DNA of 40,475 nt. Source: Acidobacteriota bacterium. GTDB taxonomy: Bacteria > Acidobacteriota > Blastocatellia > Pyrinomonadales > Pyrinomonadaceae. This document shows, in pieces, positions 27,856 to 36,632 of this stretch (the stretch's first letter is position 1; each line of letters begins with the position of its first letter). The notes under the pieces are model-generated. The model had not been told where the DNA came from and made no database searches. It was given only the letters and a program-made list of their open reading frames with translations. The stretch lies in assembly GCA_020200235.1 (NCBI GenBank), contig JAIVJC010000009.1, positions 1 to 40,475 of the forward strand. Direction: 5' to 3'. Both the position numbers and the translations under genes were made by a program.

Positions 27856-28350
27856 ATGAAGGACGCGCTCGAAGATTTTCGGGGCACGGTCGAGGGCGGC
27901 GCGGAGCGGCTGCTCGCGTTGAGCGAGCGGGAAGCGCGGCGGCGGCGCGGCGGCGGGGAGGACTGGTCGGCGAAGGAGATCGTCGGTCACCTGATCGACT
28001 CGGCGGCGAACAACCACCGCCGCTTCGTCCTCGCGCAGCTCAAGGACGATCTGATTTTCGAAGGCTACGCGCAGGAGGACTGGGTGCGCGTGCAGACTTA
28101 CGCGGACGCGCCGTGGGCGGGGCTCGTCGAGCTGTGGCGCGCCTACAACCTGCACCTCGCGCACGTCATGGCGTCCGCGCCGGAAGAGACTTTGAAGAGA
28201 GCGCGCGCCGCGCACAGCCTCGACCGGATCGCATTTCACACGGTCGGGGCGAGCCAGCCCGCGACGCTCGAATACCTGATGCGCGACTACATAGATCATT
28301 TAAAACACCACCTCGCGCAGATTCTCACTGCCAAAGCGGGCTTGAATTGA
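27856..28350 (+). CDS. DinB-family putative metal-dependent protein
   Basis: 164 aa, four-helix-bundle pattern of the DinB superfamily. Metal-ligand candidates are H45 in EIVGHLIDSAANNHRR and H148 / H152 in DYIDHLKHHLAQ. Members include thiol-S-transferases using bacillithiol or mycothiol and many uncharacterised proteins, so substrate is unknown. No signal peptide. The start follows the propeller gene by 7 bp, so the two are probably co-transcribed. Confidence 0.85.
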   Translation: MKDALEDFRGTVEGGAERLLALSEREARRRRGGGEDWSAKEIVGHLIDSAANNHRRFVLAQLKDDLIFEGYAQEDWVRVQTYADAPWAGLVELWRAYNLHLAHVMASAPEETLKRARAAHSLDRIAFHTVGASQPATLEYLMRDYIDHLKHHLAQILTAKAGLN

Positions 28351-28401
28351 CCAGCGCCCAGGCTCATAATCCCCTTAAATCCTCACCGACAGGAGATTGC
28401 T

Positions 28402-28845
28402 ATGAGCGAAGATCGCACACAGAACCTGCCCGACGACTCATTAGGGCAAATCCTCACGCAGCTGAATTCAATCAACACGCGCCTCGAAGGGATAGAGATG
28501 CGACTCGACACAATGGAAGCGCGTCTCGACGGCGTCGATTCGCGACTCGAAGGCATGGACGCGCGTCTCGAAAGGCTCGAAGCGCGCGACTACGACACGA
28601 AGCCGATTTGGGAGAACGCGCTCAAGGGGATCGCGGACGCGCGCGCCGAGGCGCGCGAGGGCTTCGAGAAAATGCGTGCCGAGATGCGCGAGGGCTTTGA
28701 GAAAATGCGCGCTGAGATCGACGCAGGGGCGCGCAAGGTAGCGAGGCAGATTGACGTGATGCACCGCAGCATTCTGGAAGTCCAGGCGGATCTGCGGTAC
28801 ATGGACGACCGCGTGACCAAGCTGGAGGCACAGCCGTCGCAATAA
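28402..28845 (+). CDS. Short heptad-repeat coiled-coil protein
   Basis: 147 aa, no signal peptide or membrane segment. Residues 25-65 are near-perfect seven-residue repeats of the form (A/S)RL(D/E)G(M/V)(D/E). A second block has two copies of AREGFEKMRAE / MREGFEKMRAE (about 80-105), then another coiled stretch to VTKLEAQ. Such proteins resemble hemolysin-XhlA-like or DUF1640-type coiled coils, but I do not assign a family. Forms oligomers by inference. GGAG upstream supports the ATG. Ends 22 bases before a strong terminator. Confidence 0.7.
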   Translation: MSEDRTQNLPDDSLGQILTQLNSINTRLEGIEMRLDTMEARLDGVDSRLEGMDARLERLEARDYDTKPIWENALKGIADARAEAREGFEKMRAEMREGFEKMRAEIDAGARKVARQIDVMHRSILEVQADLRYMDDRVTKLEAQPSQ

Positions 28846-28867
28846 AAAACGCGCGGGCGAGATCGGT

Positions 28868-28911
28868 AAAAAGTCACGGGGGCAGTCGTTCGACTGCCCC
28901 CGTGACTTTTT
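28868..28911. terminator. Two-way intrinsic terminator
   Basis: 21-base arms 28868-28888 and 28891-28911 are perfect inverted complements with A-run on the left and T-run on the right, so it can stop both converging genes (ending 28845 on + and 28929 on -). Confidence 0.92.
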
Positions 28912-28928
28912 TCGTCTTGCCCTGCGGC

Positions 28929-29690
28929 TCAGATTTTGATCGGCTTGCGGTTGTTGAGGTCTTTGAGGTTGGTGCAGAAGAATTTGTCGTCGAGGTACTT
29001 GCGCTCGTAGGAGCGCACGTCGTAGTGCACCCAGGTCGGCGCGATGTCGCCGGGCTCGAGCGACTTGCGGTTCGTCGCCAGCCAGCCGATCTGCGCGTTC
29101 GCCGTCTCGACGAGCTTGCCGCGCAGCGCGTTGCACTTGTCCGCGTCGTCCCGCTTGTCCTCGCCGGGCTTGAGCGCCGCGTCGATGTCCACGGCTTTGC
29201 CGTGGTGGTTCGTGCTCGATCTGCCGTGGTTGATGTTGTCGATGCTGCAGCGGTAGCAGGAGTTGAAGCCGAACTTCTCGTCGGGGACGTAGAAGAAGAG
29301 GGCGCGCGCCGCCCAGAGGATCATGCGGTGGATGCCGGGGTACTCGTAGCGGTAGAAAGCCTCCACCTTCGGCTTGTTCGACAGGTAGAGACCTTTGAAC
29401 TTGCCCTGCCCGAACCCGCCGCACTTCCCGCACCGGCACTTCAGGTCGGCGAAGGTGATGGGGTAGTCGTCGGCAAACTTGTCGATAGATCTCATCGTGT
29501 CGCCGTCCACGGTGCCCGTCGGCGTCTCCATCTTCATGTAGTCGCGCTGGAAGGTGACGACCTGCAACTCCGTGCCCGAGCCGAAGCCGCCGTCGGGCAC
29601 GGTGCCGCGGAAGCCGGCGAGCCGCAGTTGCAGCTCGGCGACGTCGTCGCCGCTCAAACCCTTCTGGAGAATCCTCTCACCATACTCCAT
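28929..29690 (-). CDS. Peptidoglycan-binding and M15-like peptidase, cysteine-rich
   Basis: 253 aa. Residues 7-70 are a PG_binding_1 domain (KGLSGDDVAELQLRLAGF, GTVDGDTMRSI). Residues about 100-235 resemble M15 D,D/L,D-carboxypeptidases: NHHGKAVDID (161-170) and WVHYD (220-224) offer H162 or H163, D168 and H222 as zinc ligands. Cysteines at 85, 87, 90, 145, 148, 186 and 239 suggest an extra metal site or disulfides. No signal peptide, as in phage endolysins and secreted effectors, yet no phage or secretion genes are near. AGGAG lies ten bases before ATG. A strong promoter is at 29888-29917. Confidence 0.78.
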   Translation of the reverse strand: MEYGERILQKGLSGDDVAELQLRLAGFRGTVPDGGFGSGTELQVVTFQRDYMKMETPTGTVDGDTMRSIDKFADDYPITFADLKCRCGKCGGFGQGKFKGLYLSNKPKVEAFYRYEYPGIHRMILWAARALFFYVPDEKFGFNSCYRCSIDNINHGRSSTNHHGKAVDIDAALKPGEDKRDDADKCNALRGKLVETANAQIGWLATNRKSLEPGDIAPTWVHYDVRSYERKYLDDKFFCTNLKDLNNRKPIKI

Positions 29691-29887
29691 AACTTTTTCG
29701 CTCCTTTCGGCTGCGGGGGAAGGCTCGGTCGGGCGCGGGCGAGGCTTGCGCGCACGCGGCGGCGCCCCGGCGCGGCATGTCGTCTGTGGTCGGAGACGTG
29801 AAGCTGCCCCACGCGGGCAGTAGCGGTAGTAATGACTTGCGAGGACTAAAGATCGTGAGACTCTGCGGCGAACCGAAATGCGGCGGG

Positions 29888-29917
29888 ACTATAGAGCCGC
29901 GCCCCGCGCGGTGTCAA
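29888..29917 (-). promoter_or_regulatory. Strong candidate promoter of the M15-like gene
   Basis: On the - strand TTGACA (29912-29917) and TATAGT (29888-29893) with an 18-bp spacer, near consensus. Leader would be about 190 nt. The rest of 29691-29887 holds no ORF I can support. Confidence 0.7.
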
Positions 29918-29933
29918 GATTTTTTACCCCGCA

Positions 29934-29983
29934 CAAAAATACGGCGCGCGCACATGTCTGATCGTAAACATGGGCGCGCGCCG
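29934..29983 (-). terminator. Intrinsic terminator of the DUF885 gene
   Basis: 16-base arms 29942-29957 and 29968-29983 pair with one mismatch; on the - strand the stem is followed by TATTTTTG. It sits 48 bases after the DUF885 stop and just before the next promoter. Confidence 0.85.
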
Positions 29984-30030
29984 CCTGTCTTGAGAGACGC
30001 CGTCCGAGGCGCGGGGACGCGTTTGTCAGA

Positions 30031-32046
30031 TCACTTTTTCTCCTGAATCTTCCTCAGCAGCTCGTCGCGGAAGTAGCCGGTGGGGATCGTGCCCTGCTGC
30101 ATGAAGAGGAGGTGGAAGTCTTTGGCGGAGAAGCGTTCGCCGAGCAGCCGCTGCGCTTCGGCGCGCAGGGCGTAGATCTGCTCCTTGCCGAGGCGGTAGG
30201 TGATCGCCTGCGTGGGCCACTTCGAGTAGCGGAAGATGGCGCCCCGCGCCCCGGAGCAGCTCGCGCCCTTCGCCTCGTTCTTCACGGCTTCCGTATCGCG
30301 GCAGGAGCCGGGCAGGAAATCGACGACCTGCGAGAAGAGATCGACGGCGTCGTCGTAAGAGAGCCGACCCGTGTGCAGCCCCGTGTCGATTCTCACGCGC
30401 AGGTCGCGGTAGAGCTTGCCGCGCAGTTGGTAGAGTCGCTCCTCGGGGGTGTAGAAGCCGTCGGGGAAGCCGGGCTGCGGCTCCGCCATGAGCGCCTCGC
30501 TGTAGAGCGCGTAGCCCTCGGCGGCGATAGAGTCTTCCCACATCGACGAAGAGCCTTCGACCTCGCCGGGCGTGAGCCAGCGCACGGCGGCGATCTGATC
30601 GCGGAACTTCGTCATGGTCTTGTAGTGCCAGTCGTGACCGGGGAAGCCCTCGTGGGCGGAGAGGTCTGCGAGCGCGGCGCGGTTGTTCTCCTTGAGGATG
30701 CCCTGATCGTCGTTGCCGGAGGTGGTGACGTAGAAGCGCCCCGTCCCGCTCTGCTTGAAGGGCGGCGCGGGGTAGTAAGCCGCGCCATCGATCGCCGCGC
30801 GCAGGGGCGGAGGGGTCTCGACCACGTCGAGCTTGTAGTCGGCGGGCACGTCGAAGACGCCGGACTTGCGACCGTAATCGACGAGACGGCGCGCGGCTTC
30901 CTCGTACCACTTGACCATCTCGGCGTCGGCCTTCGGGTAGTCCTTGCCGAGTTCATCGAAGACGGCGCGGACGGTCGCCTCGCCGGTCGGAGCCGTGATC
31001 TTGCGCCGCGCGGCGATCTCTCCCGCGAGCTTGATCATCTCCTGCCGCGTCGCTTCGACGACGGGCATCGACTCCTCGTAGAGCTGCGCGGCGGTCTTGT
31101 CCGTGATGCGGAGGTTATTGTTGAGCGCCCAGTTGTACTCGTCCTCGCCCATCGCGAAGCGGTCGGCGCGGAACTGTTGCTTTACAGTCGGCGCGATGTT
31201 CAGGAACGTGCCGGGTCCTTTTATGTCCTCGAAGAAGTTCTGTGCCACGAAGTCGTGCAGACCCTGGTAAGCGTCGGCGGCGGAGCGTGAGGCGTCGTTG
31301 AGTTGTTTTAGAAGATCGTCGCGCTGCGCCCCTGAGATTCGCTCGGCGGCGATGCCGGGTAAAGTGATCTTGAAATACTTCGCGTTAGCCTCGGCGGCGT
31401 CGAGACCGTTCTTGCGCAGCATCCGCCAGTCGGGCGTGTTGCCCGATTTGATCCCCGCCGACAGTTGATCCTGCGCGACCTGCATGTAGCGCGGGACGGC
31501 TTGCAACCGCTTGACGACGAGCGACCACTCTTCGGGCGTGCCGTAGGATTTGTCGCCCGTCTGCGTCATGCCCTGCATCTGCCAGTCGATGGCGCGGAAG
31601 GGCTCGTCCACGTAAGTGTCGAGCGCGCGCTCCTGATAGCGGCGCGTCTGGTGCTGGCGCAGGAGGAACTTTATTTGCGCGAGCGAAACCTCTCGGTCGA
31701 TGCGCGCCGAGGCCGAGAGCGAGTTAACATCAATCGACTCGAACTTCTTCTGCGACTCGGCGAGCCAGCGGTCTTCCGCTTCGAGCGCCGACGCGGAGTG
31801 GTCGCGCAGTAGTCCCTCGACCTCGCGCAAGGAGGGGTCGAGCCCCCCGCCGCCGAGGTAGGTGTTGACGACGGGGAAGCGGCGCAGGAACTCCCTGACG
31901 TAGGCGTCCTGTGCGGTCTTGAACGCGGCGTCGCCGCCGCCCGCGGGCGCGGCGTTCGAGGCGGGCTGGTTCGTCGTCGGCTGGACGCAGGCGGCTATGG
32001 AGAGCAGGAGCGAGAGCGCGAGAGCCAGACTGAGTTTACGCATCAT
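30031..32046 (-). CDS. DUF885 lipoprotein, putative metallopeptidase
   Basis: 671 aa. N-terminal lipoprotein signal with lipobox LSIAAC, Cys20 as acylated residue, so membrane-anchored in the periplasm or outer membrane. Whole-length match to DUF885: DRWLAESQKKFESID, AYYPAPPF, and the catalytic-type motif HEGFPGH at 465-471, a zinc-binding variant with His465, Glu466 and His471. Later EGYALYSEAL and the C-terminal ITYRLGKEQI are typical. Substrate unknown; relatives degrade peptides. Own terminator downstream. Upstream 295 bp are described separately. Confidence 0.92.
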   Translation of the reverse strand: MMRKLSLALALSLLLSIAACVQPTTNQPASNAAPAGGGDAAFKTAQDAYVREFLRRFPVVNTYLGGGGLDPSLREVEGLLRDHSASALEAEDRWLAESQKKFESIDVNSLSASARIDREVSLAQIKFLLRQHQTRRYQERALDTYVDEPFRAIDWQMQGMTQTGDKSYGTPEEWSLVVKRLQAVPRYMQVAQDQLSAGIKSGNTPDWRMLRKNGLDAAEANAKYFKITLPGIAAERISGAQRDDLLKQLNDASRSAADAYQGLHDFVAQNFFEDIKGPGTFLNIAPTVKQQFRADRFAMGEDEYNWALNNNLRITDKTAAQLYEESMPVVEATRQEMIKLAGEIAARRKITAPTGEATVRAVFDELGKDYPKADAEMVKWYEEAARRLVDYGRKSGVFDVPADYKLDVVETPPPLRAAIDGAAYYPAPPFKQSGTGRFYVTTSGNDDQGILKENNRAALADLSAHEGFPGHDWHYKTMTKFRDQIAAVRWLTPGEVEGSSSMWEDSIAAEGYALYSEALMAEPQPGFPDGFYTPEERLYQLRGKLYRDLRVRIDTGLHTGRLSYDDAVDLFSQVVDFLPGSCRDTEAVKNEAKGASCSGARGAIFRYSKWPTQAITYRLGKEQIYALRAEAQRLLGERFSAKDFHLLFMQQGTIPTGYFRDELLRKIQEKK

Positions 32047-32119
32047 TCAACCTCACTTGCGGGGGCGCGGAAATATTTCGCGGGCGCTGCGGGCAACGCG
32101 CGGCGTCGCGCGCGCCATC

Positions 32120-32195
32120 CGAACGGGTGAGCATAGCAAGAACCCCGAGGGTCGCCGGGAGGGGTTTTGACCCGAAGGGTATTCTCCTGTGGTTT
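32120..32195 (+). ncRNA. Possible structured RNA ahead of an orphan terminator
   Basis: AACCCC (32141-32146) can pair with GGGGTT (32161-32166) and GGGTC (32149-32153) with GACCC (32169-32173), an interleaved pseudoknot topology. A + strand terminator follows although no + strand gene lies upstream. The same pairings can form in a - strand leader of the DUF885 gene. No known riboswitch recognised. Speculative. Confidence 0.25.
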
Positions 32196-32236
32196 CCGCC
32201 CGGCGTGAAGAGCACGCGCCGGGCGGGTTTTTTCTT
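32196..32236 (+). terminator. Orphan intrinsic terminator on the + strand
   Basis: CCGCCCGGCG at 32196-32205 pairs with CGCCGGGCGG at 32217-32226, followed by a run of six T and CTTT. The T-run is on the + side, yet genes on both sides are on the - strand. Confidence 0.6.
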
Positions 32237-32350
32237 TGTCCGTGGTCAGTAGTCAGTAGTCCGTTGTCGATCAGTCAACATAACCTTCAAGCTTTCAACT
32301 CTGCATGGCAGACCAACTGACCACTGACCACGGACAACTGACTACTGACC
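32237..32350. repeat. Palindromic heptad repeat B3 (end of M16 gene)
   Basis: Left block from 32237 and right block about 32311-32350 are inverted complements over 22 bases with one mismatch (core GTCCGTGGTCAGT). The M16 stop TAG (32342-32344, - strand) lies in the right arm and is read from the same GGTCAGTAG word that ends murG in B1. Confidence 0.85.
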
Positions 32351-35300
32351 GATCTTCCTCCCCGTGAACTTGAGCGCGGGCGCGGGGATGGGCAGGTTGC
32401 TGACCTTGATCGTGCCCGTCATCTGAGAGCCCTCGACGCGGGCTAAGACCTGCGCGTCGAAGGTGCGACCCTGGAGCGCGAGCGTGACGACGGCGCTGAC
32501 TATCTCGCCCTCGACGCGCGTCTGGCTCAGCTCGCCGTCGCCGAGCTGCGACTTGATCGAGCCCGCCACCTCGCCGCCCACCGCGCGCGCGAGCGTGAGC
32601 GTCGCCGGGTGCTGACCGAAGGGCGTCTTCACGTCCAGCTCCCACGTCCCCAGGAGCGCGTCCGATCCATTCGCCGCCGCGCCGACGCCCGCGCCCGCCG
32701 CGCGGCCCGTCCCGTTGTTCTGTTTAGCTACCACTTCTCCTCCTCGTTCTTTGCGCCTGCCGTTGTGATCGTAGAGCTCGACCGCCTCGGCGTAGGGTTT
32801 GATCTGATCGCCGAGGGCGGCCGCGTCGCCGACGATGACGATTGCCGCCCGGTCGGGCGTGACGTACTCGCGCGCCGCGCGGCGCACCTCCTCCCGCGTC
32901 ACAGCCTGCACGCGGTCGCGGTAAGTCTCCAGGTAGTCCCTGGGGAGATCGAACATCCTGATCTGGACGAGCTGATCGATGAGACCGTCGAGCCCTTCGA
33001 GCCTGATGGGGAAGATGCCCGTCAGGTAGCTCTTCGCGTCGCGCAGCTCCTTCTCCGAAACGTCTTCTTCGCGGATGCGCTCGAACTCGTAGAAGAACTC
33101 TTTGAGCGAGTCGCCCGTCACGGGCGTGCGCACCTCGGCGGTCGCGCGGAAACTCCCGGCGCCGCGCCGCGCGTCGAGGTTCGAGTAGGCGCCGTAGGTG
33201 TAGCCCTTCTCCTCGCGCAGGTTCATGAAGAGGCGGGAGGACGCGTTCGCGCCGAGGATGGTGTGCATCACGAGCGCCGGGAAGTAGTCGGGGTGCGTGC
33301 GCGCGATCGCCGAGTTGGCGATGATGATGTTCGACTGCGCCGAGCCCGGTCGATCGACCAAGTAGGCGGCGCGCGACTCGCGCGCGGGCGGGGCGGGGAA
33401 GTCGCCTCCGAGCGGTTCCGCGCGTTGCCACGCGCCGAACAACTCTTCGACGCGGCGCAAAAGTCTCCCGCGGTCGAAGTCGCCGCCGCAGACGAGCACG
33501 GCGTTGTTCGGGATGAAGACCGCGCGGTGGAACGCGGCGACCTCGTCGCGCGTCGTGGCTTCGACGGATTCGGGCGTGGGCGCGACGACGTGGTAGGGGT
33601 GCGCGCCGTAGATGACCTGTGAGACGCGCTCGCTCGCGAGGAACGACGCCTGACCGCGCTGCGCGATCAGGTTTTGCAGCGTGTTCTGCTTCGTCAGCTC
33701 CAGCTCGTCTTCGGGGAACGACGGGCGCAGGCAGACGTCCGCCATCAGCTCCAGGATTTCGTCGGCGAAGTTCGAGAGCGAGGAGGCGGCGACGGTCGTG
33801 TAGTCGGAGTTCGCGCCCGCGTTGAGGGTCGCGCCGATGCGCGCCACCTCTTCGGCGATCTGCCGGCTCGTGCGCGACCCCGTGCCCTCGTTGAGCATCC
33901 CGGCGACGATGTCCGTCAGGCCGGGGCGATCCGCGGGGTCGTGCGAGTTGCCGGTGGGGAAGGCGAGCCGGAGGCTGACGAGCGGGAAGCGCCCGCTCTC
34001 GACGAGCACGACGCGCAAGCCGTTGGCGAGCGTCAACTCTTCCACAGCCGGCAGGTTCAGCGCGTCCGCGGGCTGCGCGGGTTTTTCGGGGTGCGGCCCG
34101 TCGTGCGCGAGGGGCGAGGCGGGCGTCTCGCCGGTCGGCGCGGGGGGCTGCGCGGGCGGGCGCGGCGGAACCTGCGGGGGCGGCGCGCCGGGCTGTTCGG
34201 CGCCGCCCGTCTCCGCGGCAGAGGTTGATGGGGCGGCTGTCCCGGCGGTCGGAGTCTCCGCGTCGTCGGGCGCGGGCACGACCTCGATGAGCGAGAAGTT
34301 GTCGCTGGAGAGGAAGCGCGCCGCCGCTTCTTTGATCTCTTCGGGCGTGACGCGCAGGTAGTGCTCCAGCTCCGTGTTGATGAGATCGGGATCGCCGTCG
34401 TAGAGCGTGTACTCGGCGAGCATCTGCGCGCGGAACATCGTGGACTGGCGGCCGCGCACGGAGTCGTTGAGCAGGTTGTTGCGCAGCTTCTCCATCTCCC
34501 CAGGCGTAGCACCCTCCGATGCGAGCCGGTCGATCTCCCCCATGATCGTGGCGCGGATCTCGTCGGTCGTCTTGCCCGGCTTCGGGATCGCGAAGAGGTA
34601 GAGCGACGAGGGGCCGCGCCGCTCGCCCATCCCGCCCTGCACGGCGACGACCGACTCGTCGCCTTTGACGAGCCGCTGGTAGAGCCGCGAGCTCTCGCCT
34701 TCGAGGAGGAGATCGGAGGCGAGCGCGAGCGCGTAGAACTCTGGCGTGCGGCGCACGGGCGCCTTCCAGCCGAGCATCAGCGCGGGCAGCTGCGCGAAGC
34801 GGTCGGGGTACGACTCGAAGCGCGCGGCGACCTCCGCCGACTCGTCGACGTTGACGACGGGCGGCGCGGGCTGCCGCGGGATCGACGCGAAATACTTCTC
34901 GACGAGGGAGCGCGCCTCCGCCGGGTCGAAGTCGCCGACGATCGAGAGCACGGCGTTGTTCGGCGCGTAGTAGATGCGGAAGAACTCGCGCACGTCTTCG
35001 ACCGAGGCGGCGTCCAAGTCTTCCATCGAGCCGATGGTCGAGTGCGCGTTCGCGGGGTTGCGGAAGACCATCTCGTTCAGGCGCAGGAACGCGCCGGAGT
35101 AGGGGCGGTTGTCGTAGGTGAGCCGCTTCTCCTCCTGCACGGCGTGGCGCTGGTTGTCGAGGTTCTCCTGCGTCACCTTGAGGGAGCGCATCCGGTCGGA
35201 TTCGAGCCAGAGCGCGAGCGGGAACTGGTGCGAGGGCAGCGTCTCATAGTAGTTGGTGCGCTCGGTCGAGGTCGTGCCGTTCATCGTCCCGCCGGAGTTG

Positions 35301-35536
35301 AAGACGTACTGGAAGTGCGCCGCCTTCGGCACGTTCTCCGAGCCCTGGAACATCATGTGCTCGAAGAGGTGCGCGAAGCCGGTGCGCCCCTCGCGCTCGT
35401 TGCGCGAGCCCACGTCGTAGTAGACGGCGACGGAGACGACCGGGACGGCGTGATCTTCGCTCAGGATGACGCGCAAGCCGTTCTCAAGTGTGAACTGCTC
35501 GGCGGGCACGCGAGGGACTGCGACGGTTTCGGGCAA
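32342..35536 (-). CDS. Fused two-half M16 zinc peptidase with extra C-terminal domain
   Basis: 1064 aa. First M16 half has the inverted zinc motif HLFEH (56-60) with the distal Glu in HAVQEEK (about 135). A Pro/Ala-rich linker at about 425-500 leads to a second M16 half that lacks the zinc motif (LTDIVAGMLNEG) but keeps the GYTYGAYS-type substrate region. After about 950 comes a roughly 100-residue beta-rich module (GTWELDVKTPFGQ, VEGSQMTGTIK). Active and inactive halves form a chamber in this family. Start TTG is supported by GAGGT seven bases upstream, overlapping the TonB-C gene stop. No signal peptide is visible. The end IGQ-stop comes from repeat B3. Confidence 0.93.
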   Translation of the reverse strand: MPETVAVPRVPAEQFTLENGLRVILSEDHAVPVVSVAVYYDVGSRNEREGRTGFAHLFEHMMFQGSENVPKAAHFQYVFNSGGTMNGTTSTERTNYYETLPSHQFPLALWLESDRMRSLKVTQENLDNQRHAVQEEKRLTYDNRPYSGAFLRLNEMVFRNPANAHSTIGSMEDLDAASVEDVREFFRIYYAPNNAVLSIVGDFDPAEARSLVEKYFASIPRQPAPPVVNVDESAEVAARFESYPDRFAQLPALMLGWKAPVRRTPEFYALALASDLLLEGESSRLYQRLVKGDESVVAVQGGMGERRGPSSLYLFAIPKPGKTTDEIRATIMGEIDRLASEGATPGEMEKLRNNLLNDSVRGRQSTMFRAQMLAEYTLYDGDPDLINTELEHYLRVTPEEIKEAAARFLSSDNFSLIEVVPAPDDAETPTAGTAAPSTSAAETGGAEQPGAPPPQVPPRPPAQPPAPTGETPASPLAHDGPHPEKPAQPADALNLPAVEELTLANGLRVVLVESGRFPLVSLRLAFPTGNSHDPADRPGLTDIVAGMLNEGTGSRTSRQIAEEVARIGATLNAGANSDYTTVAASSLSNFADEILELMADVCLRPSFPEDELELTKQNTLQNLIAQRGQASFLASERVSQVIYGAHPYHVVAPTPESVEATTRDEVAAFHRAVFIPNNAVLVCGGDFDRGRLLRRVEELFGAWQRAEPLGGDFPAPPARESRAAYLVDRPGSAQSNIIIANSAIARTHPDYFPALVMHTILGANASSRLFMNLREEKGYTYGAYSNLDARRGAGSFRATAEVRTPVTGDSLKEFFYEFERIREEDVSEKELRDAKSYLTGIFPIRLEGLDGLIDQLVQIRMFDLPRDYLETYRDRVQAVTREEVRRAAREYVTPDRAAIVIVGDAAALGDQIKPYAEAVELYDHNGRRKERGGEVVAKQNNGTGRAAGAGVGAAANGSDALLGTWELDVKTPFGQHPATLTLARAVGGEVAGSIKSQLGDGELSQTRVEGEIVSAVVTLALQGRTFDAQVLARVEGSQMTGTIKVSNLPIPAPALKFTGRKIGQ

Positions 35537-35546
35537 ACAAATGACC

Positions 35547-36020
35547 TCAGTAGACGTTGAAATTGTACTCGACGATGACGTACTGCGAGACCTTGCGGAC
35601 GCCCTTCATCGCGGGCTCGAACTCGATCCGCCGCGCGGCAGAGATCGCCGCCTCGGTGACGCCGTAGGGGAGCGACCGCTGCACCTCGACGCGGTCGTCC
35701 ACGCGACCGTCGGCGCGCAGGATGATCCTGAGACGCACCGTCCCCTGCACACGCCTGCGCCGCGCCTCGCGCGGGTAGGCGGGCTCCGGGCGCGTCCTGA
35801 TGATCGCCTTGCGCGTGACCTCGCGACCCGCGTAGACCCCGTTCTCGTCGGCGGGCGACCGGTCTTGCTTGTCGCCCGCGCGCTCGCCGCCGCCGCCCCC
35901 CTGACCGGGTCCGACCGGCTGCGCGGGTCTGCGACCCGACTGCGCGGACGCGCCCCTCGCCGCCGCCCCGGCGGGGCAGGCGAGGAGCGCTGCGAGCGTG
36001 AGAGTCGAGATGAGTCTCAT
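35547..36020 (-). CDS. Secreted TonB C-terminal domain protein
   Basis: 157 aa with signal peptide (TLTLAALLACPAGAAARGASA). A Gly/Pro/Arg-rich linker to about 70, then a TonB C-terminal fold: RPEPAYPREARRRRVQGTVRLR, DGRVDDRVEVQRSLPYGVTEAAI, AARRIEFEPAMKG. Classical TonB keeps an N-terminal membrane anchor and contacts outer-membrane receptors; here the leader looks cleavable, so it may be a free periplasmic variant. No ExbB/ExbD or TonB receptor is in the window. The stop lies ten bases before the M16 start: one operon. Confidence 0.85.
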   Translation of the reverse strand: MRLISTLTLAALLACPAGAAARGASAQSGRRPAQPVGPGQGGGGGERAGDKQDRSPADENGVYAGREVTRKAIIRTRPEPAYPREARRRRVQGTVRLRIILRADGRVDDRVEVQRSLPYGVTEAAISAARRIEFEPAMKGVRKVSQYVIVEYNFNVY

Positions 36021-36088
36021 CGTGAAAGACCTCCGCGGCGTGGGCGCGGCGGGAGCCCGGACGGTCGGGCGTTTGCGAGAGCCCCGCC

Positions 36089-36559
36089 TCAGCCCTGCGG
36101 CGTCGAGCCCGCGTTGACGATGCCGCGCAGCTCGGCGCGCAGCCGCTCGATCTCGCCGAGCTTCTGCTGCACGCGCTCGAAGAGCGCCGACTGCGCCTTG
36201 ATGCCCTCGTCGATGAGGAACGCCGCCGCCTCCGCGCGGCTGCGGAAGACGCCCGCCTGCACGAGCTGTTCGAGCCGCTCCTGCGCCTCGTGCGAGACCT
36301 TGACGGCGACGACGTAGTCGTCCTTCGCCGACATCGCGCGCTCGATGGTGCGGCTGATGTCGCGCCCGATGGAGGAGAGCGATTCGGGGATGCGCGAGGC
36401 GATGTCGCGCACGGACGAAGACATCCGGTCGCGCTCCGAGCCGTGCCCCCCGGCGTCGTCGTCCTGGAGCATCAGGTCGTCGAGCGGCTCCGCGTCGTGC
36501 GGCGCTGGCGAGGCGGGCGGCGGGTAGTTCGGGTTGTTCGGATCGTAAGGATTGCTCAT
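36089..36559 (-). CDS. Putative ribbon-helix-helix-like protein, function unknown
   Basis: 156 aa. Residues 1-60 are Asp/Pro-rich and disordered, starting MSNPYDPNNPNYPPP. A middle amphipathic stretch (SVRDIASRIPESLSSIGRDI) is followed by VVAVKVSHEAQERLEQLVQ and SRAEAAAFLIDEGI, a strand-helix-helix pattern like ribbon-helix-helix regulators, and a C-terminal coiled coil. DNA binding is an inference. ATG 36559 has GGAGGA upstream; 44 further codons of open frame before it lack family character. First gene of the operon with the TonB-C and M16 genes. Confidence 0.72.
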   Translation of the reverse strand: MSNPYDPNNPNYPPPASPAPHDAEPLDDLMLQDDDAGGHGSERDRMSSSVRDIASRIPESLSSIGRDISRTIERAMSAKDDYVVAVKVSHEAQERLEQLVQAGVFRSRAEAAAFLIDEGIKAQSALFERVQQKLGEIERLRAELRGIVNAGSTPQG

Positions 36560-36632
36560 CGACTGAATCCTCCAGAAATCTTCAGCGGGAACGCCCGCGC
36601 GCCGCCGTGCGATCCGGGCGCGCCGAGCCTTC

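Noticed and set aside
32196-32236. Hairpin as terminator of the M16 gene
   Set aside because: M16 is on the - strand, and the T-run is on the + strand side only.
34361-35560. 399-codon + strand frame
   Set aside because: Antisense shadow of the M16 peptidase.
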